Shown piece after piece: positions 6,869-15,070 of a DNA stretch of 18,172 nucleotides (position 1 is its first letter; each line of letters begins with the position of its first letter). Under the pieces are notes generated by a model. That model did no database searches. It worked only from the letters and a program-made list of their open reading frames with translations, and was not told the DNA's origin. The position numbers were made by a program, and so were the translations under genes. Origin of the DNA: Prevotellaceae bacterium (GTDB lineage Bacteria; Bacteroidota; Bacteroidia; Bacteroidales; Bacteroidaceae); contig JAFLUV010000026.1 of NCBI GenBank assembly GCA_022508635.1, positions 1-18,172 on the forward strand, read 5' to 3'.

Positions 6869-9800
6869 ATGAAACGGATCTTTACGATATACCTGACACT
6901 TGTTATGCTGACGCAAACCATTGCAAGCCAGCAAGAAAAGGAGTTAAACTTTACCAGCATGGACTGGAACGAAATGCGTATTGACTCTGTACTGCCTGTC
7001 TATACCGAAGTCGTTCCGCTTGAGAGCGACCATCGGACACACACGTACAACGTTTCGCTGCTCTATCCTGAATACGCAGCACTTAGTGCTAAAGAAGCTT
7101 TAGTTGCCGAACGCTTCGATAGCCTCATCAACGAAACAATTGATGTCGAAACGTTCATCGGAGTAGAACGCGGGAAAGGGTTGCTTGACATCTCTTTCAT
7201 CCCGATTCGTCGAAAGGATGGAAAATATGAGAAACTCACCAGCGCGCAGATAGTCATCAATGCTACATGGAACGGAAGACTTGAAGCCCGTAAGGAATCG
7301 AACGCAGATAATCGCTATGCTGCCAGCTCCCGTTTGGCAAACGGCAAATGGGTAAAGATCGGCATCACCGAGGACGGACTTTATCAGCTCTCGCGTGCAT
7401 CACTTAAGAAGATGGGGTTTACCAATCCAGACAAAGTGCATCTCTATGGCTACGGCGGACATCTTTTGCCTGAATACATCAATAGGAACACGCATCACGA
7501 CGACATGGTCGAAGTACCGCTCTACTACAACAGCCAGACGGACAGTTGGCTTTTTTGGGGCAATGGCCTCGTTTACTGGACGGGAGACACTCGCATTTCC
7601 AACACTTATGCCCGCCTCGCCTGCTACTTCTTGACTGAAGAAGACAAACCATCGCAAATAGAAACCCTCAATGCCACTACAAATAACTCTGCACTCACAT
7701 ACACCACGACAAGGGCGCATACCCTCTATGAGAAGGACGAGTTTGCGTGGCATGCCCTCGGACGCCACCTTTTTGACGGGGAAGACTATGCCATCACCAA
7801 CTCACATAATTACTCACTTTCCGCCACGGATCCTGTGGCGAATGGGAAGCTGTCGGTAGTCTTCACCGGATCAGATGATGCCTCGAACACCGTTACCGTA
7901 ACTATCAATGGGACTGAGGCAGGGAAATTTACCATAACACCGCCGGGAGAATATGTCTTTGCTACGTCCACTACACGTAACTACGACTTAAGTAGCCAAG
8001 GCACACCTGCCAAGCTCACAGTAAACCTTCGCTCTGAGTCAGGCAAAAAGGCACATTTGGATTATCTTGCTTACAATTACGACCGTAAGCTTAGCACTAC
8101 TGCCAACGGCTTCGTTGATTTCAGTTCCGACAACAACAATCCCGCATGTTTCGACGTTGTAGGAACAAACGTCAAGGTCATTCGTACTGGAAGCGTTGGC
8201 ACAAAGGATGCACTGATTGAGGGCACACAGACAGAAGGCATTTATCGTTTCAAGGTAGATAATGGCGCGCAACATTTTGTGGCGTTTAATACATCGGCGG
8301 CTTTCCCGGAGCCTGTTGTCGTGGGAAACATCGAGAACCAAAATCTTCACAGCCTTGACAGCCTCGATATGGTCATCATCATACCAGCCAGCGGCAAGCT
8401 ACTTTCCGAGGCTCAACGCCTCGCCGATGCACACGCTCTCTATGATGGACTGCGCGTAGGCATTGTTCGTGCCGACCAGGTGTATAACGAGTTCTCCAGC
8501 GGTACACCAGACCCTACGGCCTTTCGCCTTTTTATGAAAATGCTCTATGACAAGGCTGCCAGCAGTGACGTAGCACCCCGATATCTCCTGCTCATGGGCG
8601 ACTGTGCCTGGGACAACCGTATGCTTTCTGGTACATGGCGCAACAGCAATCCCGACGATTATCTCCTTTGCTATGAAAGCGAAAATAGCTTCAGCGACAC
8701 CAAAAGCTATATCATGGAGGACTACTTTGGATTGCTTGACGACGGTGAGGGCGTCAACCTGCTCCGCGAAAAGAGCGACATCGGCATAGGCCGCTTTCCT
8801 GTTACCACCGCGGCAGCGGCCAAGATCATGGTAGATAAGTGCATCTCTTTCATGAGCAACAAGAATGCCGGCCCATGGAAGAACCTTGTCTACTTCCTTG
8901 GCGACGACGGTGACGAAAACGAGCACATGCGCTATGCAAACAACGTGGCAGAAAGTATCATCTCCAAGAACCCTGAGATGGAGGTACACAAGATCATGTG
9001 GGACGCATACACTCGTGTTAGCTCAACAAACAGCAACACATACCCGGAAGTTACGAAGCAAATTAAAAAGCAGATGGCCGACGGTGCTTTGGTGATGGAC
9101 TATACCGGACACGCTGCCGCCTACGGTTTCAGCCATGAGTACGTCCTGCTGCGAGAAGACTTCGAAAACAACAAGAGCACGAAGTTACCATTGTGGATTA
9201 CCTGCGCCTGCGATGTCATGCCTTTCGACTCAAACACCAGCAACATCGGCGAGTCCGCCGTGCTCAACCCAAACGGCGGTGCACTTGCTTTCTACGGCAC
9301 TACGCGTACCGTCTACGCCACGCAGAACTACACCATGAACCGCTACTTCACGCAGTATCTTTTTGCTACTAATACTACGAACGGAAAGAAGGAACGCAAC
9401 CGTATTGGCGATGCCATACGCCTGGCGAAGAACAGCATCATCAGCGACGGGCTTGAAGCAGGCTATCTGGAGAACAAGCTGCACTATGCCTTGCTTGGCG
9501 ACCCAGCCCTCACGATGGGTGCTCCCTTGCAGCGCATCGTCGTGGACAGCATCAACGGCAAGAGGGTGGACGGCAGTTCCATTCCACTCCGTGCAGGTGA
9601 GCGTGTCAAACTATACGGACATGTAGAGCAATCGGACGGCAGCATCCTAACCACCTTCAACGGTGTCGTCCATACACGCCTTTTTGATAACAAGGAGACT
9701 GTCATCTGCCGCAACAACGCCGGAGCCAGCGTACCTTTCACTTTCACCGACCGTAACGCCTTGCTCTATGAATCGCAAGACAGTGTGCGTGCTGGCATGT

Positions 9801-10618
9801 TCAACGAGGAGTTTATCATCCCCATTGACATAAATTTCAGCAATGAGGCTGGCCGCTTAGTTTTCTATGCCCTAAGCGACGACGGAAGCATGGAGGCCAA
9901 CGGCTACAACGAGGACATACCCTTGGGAGGCATGGTGGAAAGCACAGACTATGACACCGAAGGCCCCCAGATATATGCCTACCTTAACAACGAGGATTTC
10001 CAGAACGGCGGCACGGTTAATGCCACGCCTTTCTTCGTGGCACAACTCACTGATGCCAGCGGCATCAATGCCAGCGGCAATGGTATAGGGCATGACCTGA
10101 TACTCTGCATTGACGGCAAGAGCGGACTCACCTTCAATATCAACGAGAACTATACGCACGAGTTTGGCGACTTCACTCGCGGCACCGTTGCCTATAGCAT
10201 TCCGCAGCTCGAGAATGGTCCCCATAGTCTTACCTTCCGAGCATGGGATGTCTTAAACAATACCAGCGAAACCAGTCTTGACTTCGTAGTAGACGATGGG
10301 CTTTCCACCAACATCCTGCGCCTTACGGCAAGCCAAAACCCTGCGGTCAACAGCACGAACTTCATCCTCAGCTACGACCTGCCCGGCAGCGACTGCGACT
10401 TTGTTTTTGAGGTGTTCGACTTCTCTGGCCGCCGTATCTGGATGCATGAAGAGACCGCCAGCAACAATAACGGCATACACTCCGTCACCTGGAACCTCAC
10501 CAATGGAGCAGGCGCGAAAGTCGGTACCGGCATCTACCTCTATCGTGCAAAAGTAAGGTGCGGGGAAAGCAACTGGACTACAAAGACACAAAAAATCGTG
10601 GTTCTAAACAATAAATAA
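6869..10618 (+). CDS. porU: T9SS signal peptidase/sortase PorU (gingipain-like C25 family)
   Basis: The 1249-residue protein has a signal peptide (about residues 1-20, MKRIFTIYLTLVMLTQTIAS), a long N-terminal region, a C25 cysteine-peptidase domain at about 500-890, and a C-terminal beta-domain ending in a T9SS-type sorting signal (GAGAKVGTGIYLYRAKV, then KTQKIVVLNNK). In the peptidase domain, YLLLMGDCAWDNR begins the core; H748 lies in DYTGHAA and C781 in ITCACDV, 33 residues apart, the same spacing as the His-Cys pair of gingipain RgpB. PorU removes the C-terminal domain of T9SS cargo at the cell surface and attaches the cargo to A-LPS or a similar anchor. porV, which encodes its outer-membrane partner, lies immediately downstream, confirming the assignment. 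Length is somewhat above P. gingivalis PorU (about 1160). Confidence 0.93.
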   Translation: MKRIFTIYLTLVMLTQTIASQQEKELNFTSMDWNEMRIDSVLPVYTEVVPLESDHRTHTYNVSLLYPEYAALSAKEALVAERFDSLINETIDVETFIGVERGKGLLDISFIPIRRKDGKYEKLTSAQIVINATWNGRLEARKESNADNRYAASSRLANGKWVKIGITEDGLYQLSRASLKKMGFTNPDKVHLYGYGGHLLPEYINRNTHHDDMVEVPLYYNSQTDSWLFWGNGLVYWTGDTRISNTYARLACYFLTEEDKPSQIETLNATTNNSALTYTTTRAHTLYEKDEFAWHALGRHLFDGEDYAITNSHNYSLSATDPVANGKLSVVFTGSDDASNTVTVTINGTEAGKFTITPPGEYVFATSTTRNYDLSSQGTPAKLTVNLRSESGKKAHLDYLAYNYDRKLSTTANGFVDFSSDNNNPACFDVVGTNVKVIRTGSVGTKDALIEGTQTEGIYRFKVDNGAQHFVAFNTSAAFPEPVVVGNIENQNLHSLDSLDMVIIIPASGKLLSEAQRLADAHALYDGLRVGIVRADQVYNEFSSGTPDPTAFRLFMKMLYDKAASSDVAPRYLLLMGDCAWDNRMLSGTWRNSNPDDYLLCYESENSFSDTKSYIMEDYFGLLDDGEGVNLLREKSDIGIGRFPVTTAAAAKIMVDKCISFMSNKNAGPWKNLVYFLGDDGDENEHMRYANNVAESIISKNPEMEVHKIMWDAYTRVSSTNSNTYPEVTKQIKKQMADGALVMDYTGHAAAYGFSHEYVLLREDFENNKSTKLPLWITCACDVMPFDSNTSNIGESAVLNPNGGALAFYGTTRTVYATQNYTMNRYFTQYLFATNTTNGKKERNRIGDAIRLAKNSIISDGLEAGYLENKLHYALLGDPALTMGAPLQRIVVDSINGKRVDGSSIPLRAGERVKLYGHVEQSDGSILTTFNGVVHTRLFDNKETVICRNNAGASVPFTFTDRNALLYESQDSVRAGMFNEEFIIPIDINFSNEAGRLVFYALSDDGSMEANGYNEDIPLGGMVESTDYDTEGPQIYAYLNNEDFQNGGTVNATPFFVAQLTDASGINASGNGIGHDLILCIDGKSGLTFNINENYTHEFGDFTRGTVAYSIPQLENGPHSLTFRAWDVLNNTSETSLDFVVDDGLSTNILRLTASQNPAVNSTNFILSYDLPGSDCDFVFEVFDFSGRRIWMHEETASNNNGIHSVTWNLTNGAGAKVGTGIYLYRAKVRCGESNWTTKTQKIVVLNNK

Positions 10619-10665
10619 GCCTCTTTTTCAGTTATTATAGCGTATAAACGCCGAAACAGAACACA

Positions 10666-11847
10666 ATGAAAGCATACAGAATTCTCCACACTCTGCTGTT
10701 GTTTGTTGCTATCTGCTATACAGAAACAGCACAAGGACAGGACAAGCAGAATATGTTCAATCCGGTAAACTCTGCCGTGACGTCCCTCTCTATTGCTCCC
10801 GACGCCCGAGGTGGCGGCATGGGCGACATCGGTGCCGCTACCGAGGCTGATGTCTATTCGCAGTACTGGAATCCTGCCAAGTACCCTTTCAACATAGCCC
10901 GCGCCGGTGTCGGGGTCAGCTACACGCCATGGCTGCGCAAACTGGTCAACGACATCAATCTGGCCAACCTGACCGGTTTCTACCGTATTGGTGACTACAG
11001 TGCAGTACATGCCTCCCTGCGCTACTTCAGTCTGGGCGAAGTCTTCCTGGCAGATATGGACGACATGACTATCAAGCCCTACGAGTTCGCCCTTGATGCA
11101 GGCTACAGCCGCATGCTCAGCGAGACATTCTCCATGGCGGTCAACCTGCGATTCATCCTTTCTGACATCAAGTATGACTATACTGCAGAGAGCAGCGCCG
11201 GCAAGGCTTTTGCTGCCGACATTGCCCTCTATCGCCTTGGATATTTCATGGCAGGCAATCGAGAGTGCAGCTTTGGCTGGGGTATCAATATCAGCAACAT
11301 TGGTTCCAAGATTACATACGGCGGCAGCGACAACTCCGAGTTCATTCCTGCGAATCTCCGCATTGGTTTCAACCTGACCGTTCCTTTCAACGAATACAAC
11401 AAATTCAGCGTTGCCGTCGATTTGAACAAGATGCTTGTCCCCACTTATCCCAAGCAGAACGAGGACGAGGCGGACAACGACTATATGGATCGTGTGCAGA
11501 AGGACTACTATGACATCTCCTCCATTGCGGGTATCTTCAAGAGCTTCGGCGATGCGCCGGGCGGCTTCAAGGAAGAGATGGAGGAGATACAGTACAGCCT
11601 CGGTGCTGAATACACCTATAACGACCGCTTCATGCTCCGTGCAGGCTATCACCATGAGGCGGAGAACAAGGGTAACCGTAAGTACTTCACCGTTGGTGCC
11701 GGCTTCCACATGAGTGTCTTCTCGGTTGATGCCTCCTATGTCTTCAGTACCGCGCAGAGCAACCCACTGGATCAGACCATGCGCTTCTCGCTTGGCTTCG
11801 ACCTGGACGGCATGCGCGACCTCTTTGGCAAAGCAAGAAGAAGATGA
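10666..11847 (+). CDS. porV: T9SS outer-membrane protein PorV (LptO)
   Basis: The 393-residue product has a signal peptide (about 1-24, ending near TAQGQ), then the characteristic N-terminal block NSAVTSLSIAPDARGGGMGDIGAAT followed by YSQYWNPAK, and alternating amphipathic strands of a FadL/OmpP1-like 14-stranded barrel, with a phenylalanine-rich C-terminus. PorV binds the C-terminal signal of T9SS cargo and shuttles it from the translocon to PorU. It lies 47 bp after porU. The final codons overlap the ispF start (ATGA), implying co-transcription and translational coupling. Confidence 0.93.
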   Translation: MKAYRILHTLLLFVAICYTETAQGQDKQNMFNPVNSAVTSLSIAPDARGGGMGDIGAATEADVYSQYWNPAKYPFNIARAGVGVSYTPWLRKLVNDINLANLTGFYRIGDYSAVHASLRYFSLGEVFLADMDDMTIKPYEFALDAGYSRMLSETFSMAVNLRFILSDIKYDYTAESSAGKAFAADIALYRLGYFMAGNRECSFGWGINISNIGSKITYGGSDNSEFIPANLRIGFNLTVPFNEYNKFSVAVDLNKMLVPTYPKQNEDEADNDYMDRVQKDYYDISSIAGIFKSFGDAPGGFKEEMEEIQYSLGAEYTYNDRFMLRAGYHHEAENKGNRKYFTVGAGFHMSVFSVDASYVFSTAQSNPLDQTMRFSLGFDLDGMRDLFGKARRR

Positions 11848-12320
11848 AAATAAGGGTTGGCTTCGGCTATGATGTCCACCAATTGGTGGAGGGACGTGAG
11901 TTGTGGCTGGGCGGCATACGCTTCGACCATCCGCTGGGTCTGCTTGGCCACAGCGATGCCGACGTACTCATCCATGCCATTTGCGATGCCCTGCTCGGTG
12001 CCGCCAACATGCGCGACATCGGCTACCATTTCCCAGATAACAGCGAAGACTTTCACGGCATAGACAGCAAGATACTGCTGCAAAAGACTGTTCAGCTCAT
12101 TGCCACGAAGGGCTACAGGGTAGGTAACGTTGATGCTACCGTTTGTGCCGAACGCCCGAAACTGAAGGCGCGCATTCCTGAGATGCAGCAATGTCTGGCT
12201 GACACTATGGGCATTGATGCTGACGATGTATCCATCAAGGCCACTACGACCGAGAAGCTGGGCTTTACCGGCCGCGAGGAAGGCATCTCTGCCTATGCCA
12301 CCGTCCTCATAGAAGGGTAA
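11844..12320 (+). CDS. ispF: 2-C-methyl-D-erythritol 2,4-cyclodiphosphate synthase
   Basis: The 158-residue protein has GFGYDVHQL with the zinc ligands D10 and H12, GHSDADVLIHAICDALLGA with the third ligand H44, and DIGYHFPD with D58, all spaced as in E. coli IspF. A later TVCAERPKL segment and TEKLGFTGREEGI complete the family. IspF makes MEcPP in the MEP isoprenoid pathway and works as a cytoplasmic trimer. Its ATG overlaps the porV TGA (ATGA), so it is read from the same mRNA. I recall ispF following porV in P. gingivalis too, so this is probably an old arrangement. Confidence 0.97.
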   Translation: MKIRVGFGYDVHQLVEGRELWLGGIRFDHPLGLLGHSDADVLIHAICDALLGAANMRDIGYHFPDNSEDFHGIDSKILLQKTVQLIATKGYRVGNVDATVCAERPKLKARIPEMQQCLADTMGIDADDVSIKATTTEKLGFTGREEGISAYATVLIEG

Positions 12321-12462
12321 CTTGGGTCAGGACCGACAGAGGAGAGGCTGCCGGGTAACTTCCCCCGCCTTGCTTTGTACATCGCCTCTCCGGGCTCTCA
12401 AGGCCTGCTGGCATTCTACGATTTACGAATTACGATAGCCAACGGACATGGCTAAACCGACA

Positions 12463-12492
12463 GGGAAGTGGTGATTCTTTTCGCCACTTCCT
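12463..12492 (+). terminator. terminator hairpin after ispF
   Basis: A 12-bp stem pairs GGGAAGTGGTGA (12463-12474) with TCGCCACTTCCT (12481-12492), two G-U pairs included, around a TTCTTT loop. A T-rich stretch with runs of four and five T follows. It would end transcripts of porU-porV-ispF; whether it also acts on xerD transcripts from the other side is unclear. Confidence 0.65.
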
Positions 12493-12575
12493 TCTCTTTT
12501 CTATCCCTTTTTAATGGCATCTCATCATGTCTGGGGCTACGTTGCACAATTTGAAAATACCGTTTCGTCATTATC

Positions 12576-12667
12576 TTCCCTATAGGAAAGGTTATATCTC
12601 CCCTATAGGAAAGATGCGATGTTCCCTATAGGAAAGATAATATGTTACCTATAGGGAAGATAATAAG
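12576..12667. repeat. exact 4 x 23-bp tandem repeat of the palindrome CCTATAGG
   Basis: Units start at 12576, 12599, 12622 and 12645, each exactly 23 bp. Each carries CCTATAGG (12579, 12602, 12625, 12648), embedded in the near-palindrome CTTCCCTATAGGAAAG, and a more variable AT-rich remainder. The last unit has the mismatch on the opposite side (ACCTATAGGGAAG). The conserved palindrome with variable linker suggests selection on the core. Function is unknown; a repressor/nucleoid-protein array or a slipped-strand repeat are both possible. Confidence 0.85.
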
Positions 12668-12814
12668 AAAATAGCGAAGAGGAGGGCTGAACCGCGTTAC
12701 CGGCAGGACTCTCATTCAGGTATGGCATTCAAGATAAGCAGGAATCCTCTGGCAGATGCCGGTAAGGCGACGGCAGCTGTCTTTGCTCAGGCAGAAGGAG
12801 CGTGAAGGAGAATT

Positions 12815-13747
12815 TCACCCCTTCTGGATGTTTCTTGGATGATGCTCCAGGATTTCCTTGCGCAGGCGTGTCTTGTCGATGTGCGTATAGATTTCGGTCG
12901 TAGCGATGTCCTCGTGCCCCAGCATTGCCTGTATGGCACGCAGGTTGGCTCCGCCCTCCAGGAGCTGCGTGGCGAAGCTGTGACGAAAGGTGTGCGGACT
13001 GATGCTCTTGCGAATGCCTGCCTTGGCAGCGTACTCTTTGATGTAGACGAAGAGAGTGACACGGCTCAGGTGTCTGCCGCGACGCAACGAGACGAAAACA
13101 TAGTCCTCCTCGCCGGGTCGCACGTCAATGTCCTGCCGCACCACGAACCAGTCGCGCAGCCGCTGGACGGCCATGCCGCCAATGGGAACCAGCCTCTCCT
13201 TGCGCCCCTTGCCATGCACGCGGAGATAGCCTTCCTCCAGATAAAGCTCACTGATTTTCAGACCGCACAGTTCACTGATACGGAGCCCGCAGCTGAAAAG
13301 CACTTCAACGATGGCAAGGTCGCGAACGCCGTCAGGCCTGCTTGTGTCAATGACAGCCTCAATGGCATCTATCTCCGGCAAGCTCAGCACCTCGGGCAGA
13401 TGCCTGCCGATTTTCGGGCTCTCGAGCAGTTCCGTAGGGTCTGTCTCAACCTCCTTCTCAATGGTCAGGAAGCGATAGAAGGAGCGAACGCCACTCAGGA
13501 TACGAGCCACCGAACGCGGCTGTACGCCAAGCCCCTGCAGGGTAGCCGCGAAATGATCCATCTGCGCCAAAGTGGCATGCCGGAAATCAATGCCCTCGTC
13601 AGCAAAATAGTTAAGGAGCTTCTGCAAATCCATCAAGTAGGCATTCAGCGTATTGGACGTATAGGAACGCTCCATGCGCAGGTACTGTACGTAGCGGCGG
13701 AGAATGGCGTTGCCCACGACGTTGGTGTTGCTCAGTTCGTAATGCAT
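12815..13747 (-). CDS. xerD: tyrosine recombinase XerD-like
   Basis: The 310-residue protein has the SAM-like N-terminal DNA-binding domain (about 12-100) and the catalytic domain (about 120-300). All expected catalytic residues are visible: R156 in CGLRISEL, K180 in HGKGRKER, H252 and R255 in HTFRHSFAT, H278 in LGHEDI and the nucleophile Y287 in IYTHI. XerD with XerC resolves chromosome dimers at dif and is recruited by FtsK. The length (about 300) and standalone housekeeping context favour the chromosomal enzyme over an integrase from a mobile element; no element ends or cargo flank it. The start at the complement of 13745-13747 lets the protein begin about 15 residues before the family core. 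XerC and XerD are not separable with certainty by eye. Confidence 0.9.
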   Translation of the reverse strand: MHYELSNTNVVGNAILRRYVQYLRMERSYTSNTLNAYLMDLQKLLNYFADEGIDFRHATLAQMDHFAATLQGLGVQPRSVARILSGVRSFYRFLTIEKEVETDPTELLESPKIGRHLPEVLSLPEIDAIEAVIDTSRPDGVRDLAIVEVLFSCGLRISELCGLKISELYLEEGYLRVHGKGRKERLVPIGGMAVQRLRDWFVVRQDIDVRPGEEDYVFVSLRRGRHLSRVTLFVYIKEYAAKAGIRKSISPHTFRHSFATQLLEGGANLRAIQAMLGHEDIATTEIYTHIDKTRLRKEILEHHPRNIQKG

Positions 13748-13800
13748 GATTTGCGAGTTTGTAGTCTAAAACGACAAATTTGCTACTTAAGGAAATTTTT

Positions 13801-13825
13801 CTTCATTCTTCGTGCTTCATTCTTC
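13801..13825. repeat. 11-bp direct repeat CTTCATTCTTC
   Basis: CTTCATTCTTC occurs at 13801-13811 and again at 13815-13825, between the divergent xerD and aroQ genes and just upstream of the aroQ promoter box. It is a small low-complexity repeat. Confidence 0.6.
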
Positions 13826-13835
13826 ATATATTTTA

Positions 13836-13843
13836 TACCTTTG
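13836..13843 (+). promoter_or_regulatory. -7 box of the aroQ promoter
   Basis: TACCTTTG is a perfect TAnnTTTG -7 box, 44 bp before the aroQ ATG. No clear -33 TTTG is seen at the expected distance. It would drive aroQ and the overlapping methyltransferase gene. Confidence 0.65.
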
Positions 13844-13887
13844 TAGCGAGAACAAGCACATATCGACAACAAAATTACAACAAAATC

Positions 13888-14328
13888 ATGAGAATACAAA
13901 TTATAAACGGTCCAAATCTCAACCTTTTGGGCGTCCGTGAGCCGACAATCTACGGCAAACGTACATGGGAAGACTACCTGAAGGAGCTGCGAGCACGCTT
14001 CCCCAAAGTACGCATCGACTATTTCCAAAGCAACACAGAGGGCGAAATCATCGACAAGATTCACGAGGTCGGCTTCGACCGCGACGGCATCGTCCTCAAT
14101 GCAGGCGCCTACACGCACACCAGCATCGCCATCCTTGACGCACTCAAGAGCGTCAGCACGCCAACCGTCGAGGTACACATCAGCAACGTCTACCAACGCG
14201 AAGAGTTCCGCCACCACTCCATCATCAGCCCCGGTTGCGTAGGCTTCATAGGCGGATTTGGCCTGGACAGCTACCGCCTTGCCATCGAGGCGTTGCTCGC
14301 CAACGCCAGCCAAGCCCGGACTGAATGA
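13888..14328 (+). CDS. aroQ: type II 3-dehydroquinate dehydratase
   Basis: The 146-residue protein opens MRIQIINGPNLNLLGVREP followed by the YG with catalytic Y22; R17 is the conserved arginine of the active-site lid. Later blocks are FQSNTEGEIIDKIHE, VLNAGAYTHTS and VEVHISNVYQREEFR with the catalytic histidine and arginine. It dehydrates 3-dehydroquinate to 3-dehydroshikimate in the shikimate pathway as a dodecamer. The length matches type II enzymes (about 140-150). I use the ATG at 13888, directly before the family core and 44 bp after the -7 box; a longer in-frame reading from 13780 would start upstream of the promoter. Its TGA overlaps the next ATG. Confidence 0.96.
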   Translation: MRIQIINGPNLNLLGVREPTIYGKRTWEDYLKELRARFPKVRIDYFQSNTEGEIIDKIHEVGFDRDGIVLNAGAYTHTSIAILDALKSVSTPTVEVHISNVYQREEFRHHSIISPGCVGFIGGFGLDSYRLAIEALLANASQARTE

Positions 14329-14966
14329 CACTTGACGAGTACATCCTTGCCCACATTGATGCCGAAGGCGACTACCTGCACGCACTTTGGCGCGACACGC
14401 AACTGCGGCTCTCCTATGGGCAGATGGCAAGCGGTCATCTGCAAGGAAGATTGTTGAAAATGCTCATCGAAATGACAAAGCCGCAAAAAGTGCTCGAACT
14501 GGGCACCTTCAGCGGCTATGCCACCTTATGTATGGCAGAGGGACTTCAGGAGGGTGCCGAATTGCATACCTTTGAGATTTTTGACGAGAACGAGGACTTC
14601 CTGCGCCAGTGGATAGGCGAAAGTCCCTATGCCGACAAGATACACCTGCACATAGGCAATGCATTGCAACTCCTGCCACCGATGGGCGGCTTGTGGGACT
14701 TTGCCTATATTGATGCAGACAAGCGTGAATATGTCGCTTACTATAAGATGCTTATGCCACTTATGAAACCGGGCGGCTACATCGTGGCAGACAACACGCT
14801 GTGGTATGGCCGCGTCACCGGAAAGGCAAAAGAGAGCGACCTGCAAACACGTGGCGTACAAGCCTTCAACGACTTGGTTGCCGCTGACCCCCGTGTGGAG
14901 AAGGTCATCCTTCCCCTGCGTGACGGACTTACCATCATCCGTGTCAAGGAACATTTTTGCCAGTAA
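14325..14966 (+). CDS. SAM-dependent O-methyltransferase (family 3, COMT-like)
   Basis: The 213-residue protein has SAM-binding motif I at 56-67 (VLELGTFSGYAT), an acidic residue after the next strand (FEIFDEN, about 83-89), YIDADK with D130, and VADNTLW with D156-N157, the Mg2+-binding residues of cation-dependent catechol O-methyltransferases. The substrate is unknown; relatives act on catechols, flavonoids or on tRNA (TrmR 5-methoxyuridine methyltransferase), and TrmR-like function is a realistic alternative. The ATG overlaps the aroQ stop (ATGA), so the two are translationally coupled. Two hairpins follow. Confidence 0.9.
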   Translation: MTLDEYILAHIDAEGDYLHALWRDTQLRLSYGQMASGHLQGRLLKMLIEMTKPQKVLELGTFSGYATLCMAEGLQEGAELHTFEIFDENEDFLRQWIGESPYADKIHLHIGNALQLLPPMGGLWDFAYIDADKREYVAYYKMLMPLMKPGGYIVADNTLWYGRVTGKAKESDLQTRGVQAFNDLVAADPRVEKVILPLRDGLTIIRVKEHFCQ

Positions 14967-14994
14967 GCTCCAGCGTCATGGCGCTGCTTTACTG
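14961..14994 (+). other. hairpin across the methyltransferase stop codon
   Basis: CAGTAA (14961-14966, containing the TAA stop) pairs with TTACTG (14989-14994), and CAGCG (14971-14975) pairs with CGCTG (14982-14986). The two-part stem lies directly upstream of the strong terminator and could protect the 3' end of the mRNA. Confidence 0.45.
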
Positions 14995-15002
14995 AAACAG
15001 GT

Positions 15003-15045
15003 AAAAGAAGAGCGGCACTCTTTCTGGAGTGTCGCTCTTCTTTTT
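15003..15045. terminator. strong bidirectional terminator between the methyltransferase gene and hsp20
   Basis: An 18-bp stem pairs 15003-15020 (AAAAGAAGAGCGGCACTC) with 15027-15044 (one G-U pair), loop TTTCTG, with A-tract before and T-tract after. It is symmetric enough to stop both the rightward aroQ transcript and the leftward hsp20 transcript. Confidence 0.88.
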
Positions 15046-15070
15046 AAAGCCTCAAGACGGAAGCGGATGT

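Larger units (their letters stand above)
12321..12814. other. convergent intergenic region with hairpins and a tandem repeat
   Basis: The gap separates the convergent 3' ends of ispF and xerD and contains no plausible coding region. It holds an 8-bp inverted repeat (GGAGAGGC at 12341-12348 with GCCTCTCC at 12384-12391), a terminator hairpin (12463-12492), and the 4 x 23 bp CCTATAGG repeat (12576-12667). A short TTACGA duplication occurs near 12420-12440. The stretch 12668-12814 shows nothing I can interpret. Confidence 0.6.

Noticed and set aside
10540..11709. 389-residue open frame antisense to porV
   Set aside because: A frame mirror of the porV coding sequence; porV itself has clear family motifs.
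12815..13747. Integrase of a mobile element
   Set aside because: Standalone XerD-length protein with housekeeping neighbours and no attachment sites, tRNA gene or element cargo.
12839..13846. 335-residue open frame antisense to xerD
   Set aside because: XerD on the opposite strand has all catalytic residues; the antisense frame has no recognisable domain.
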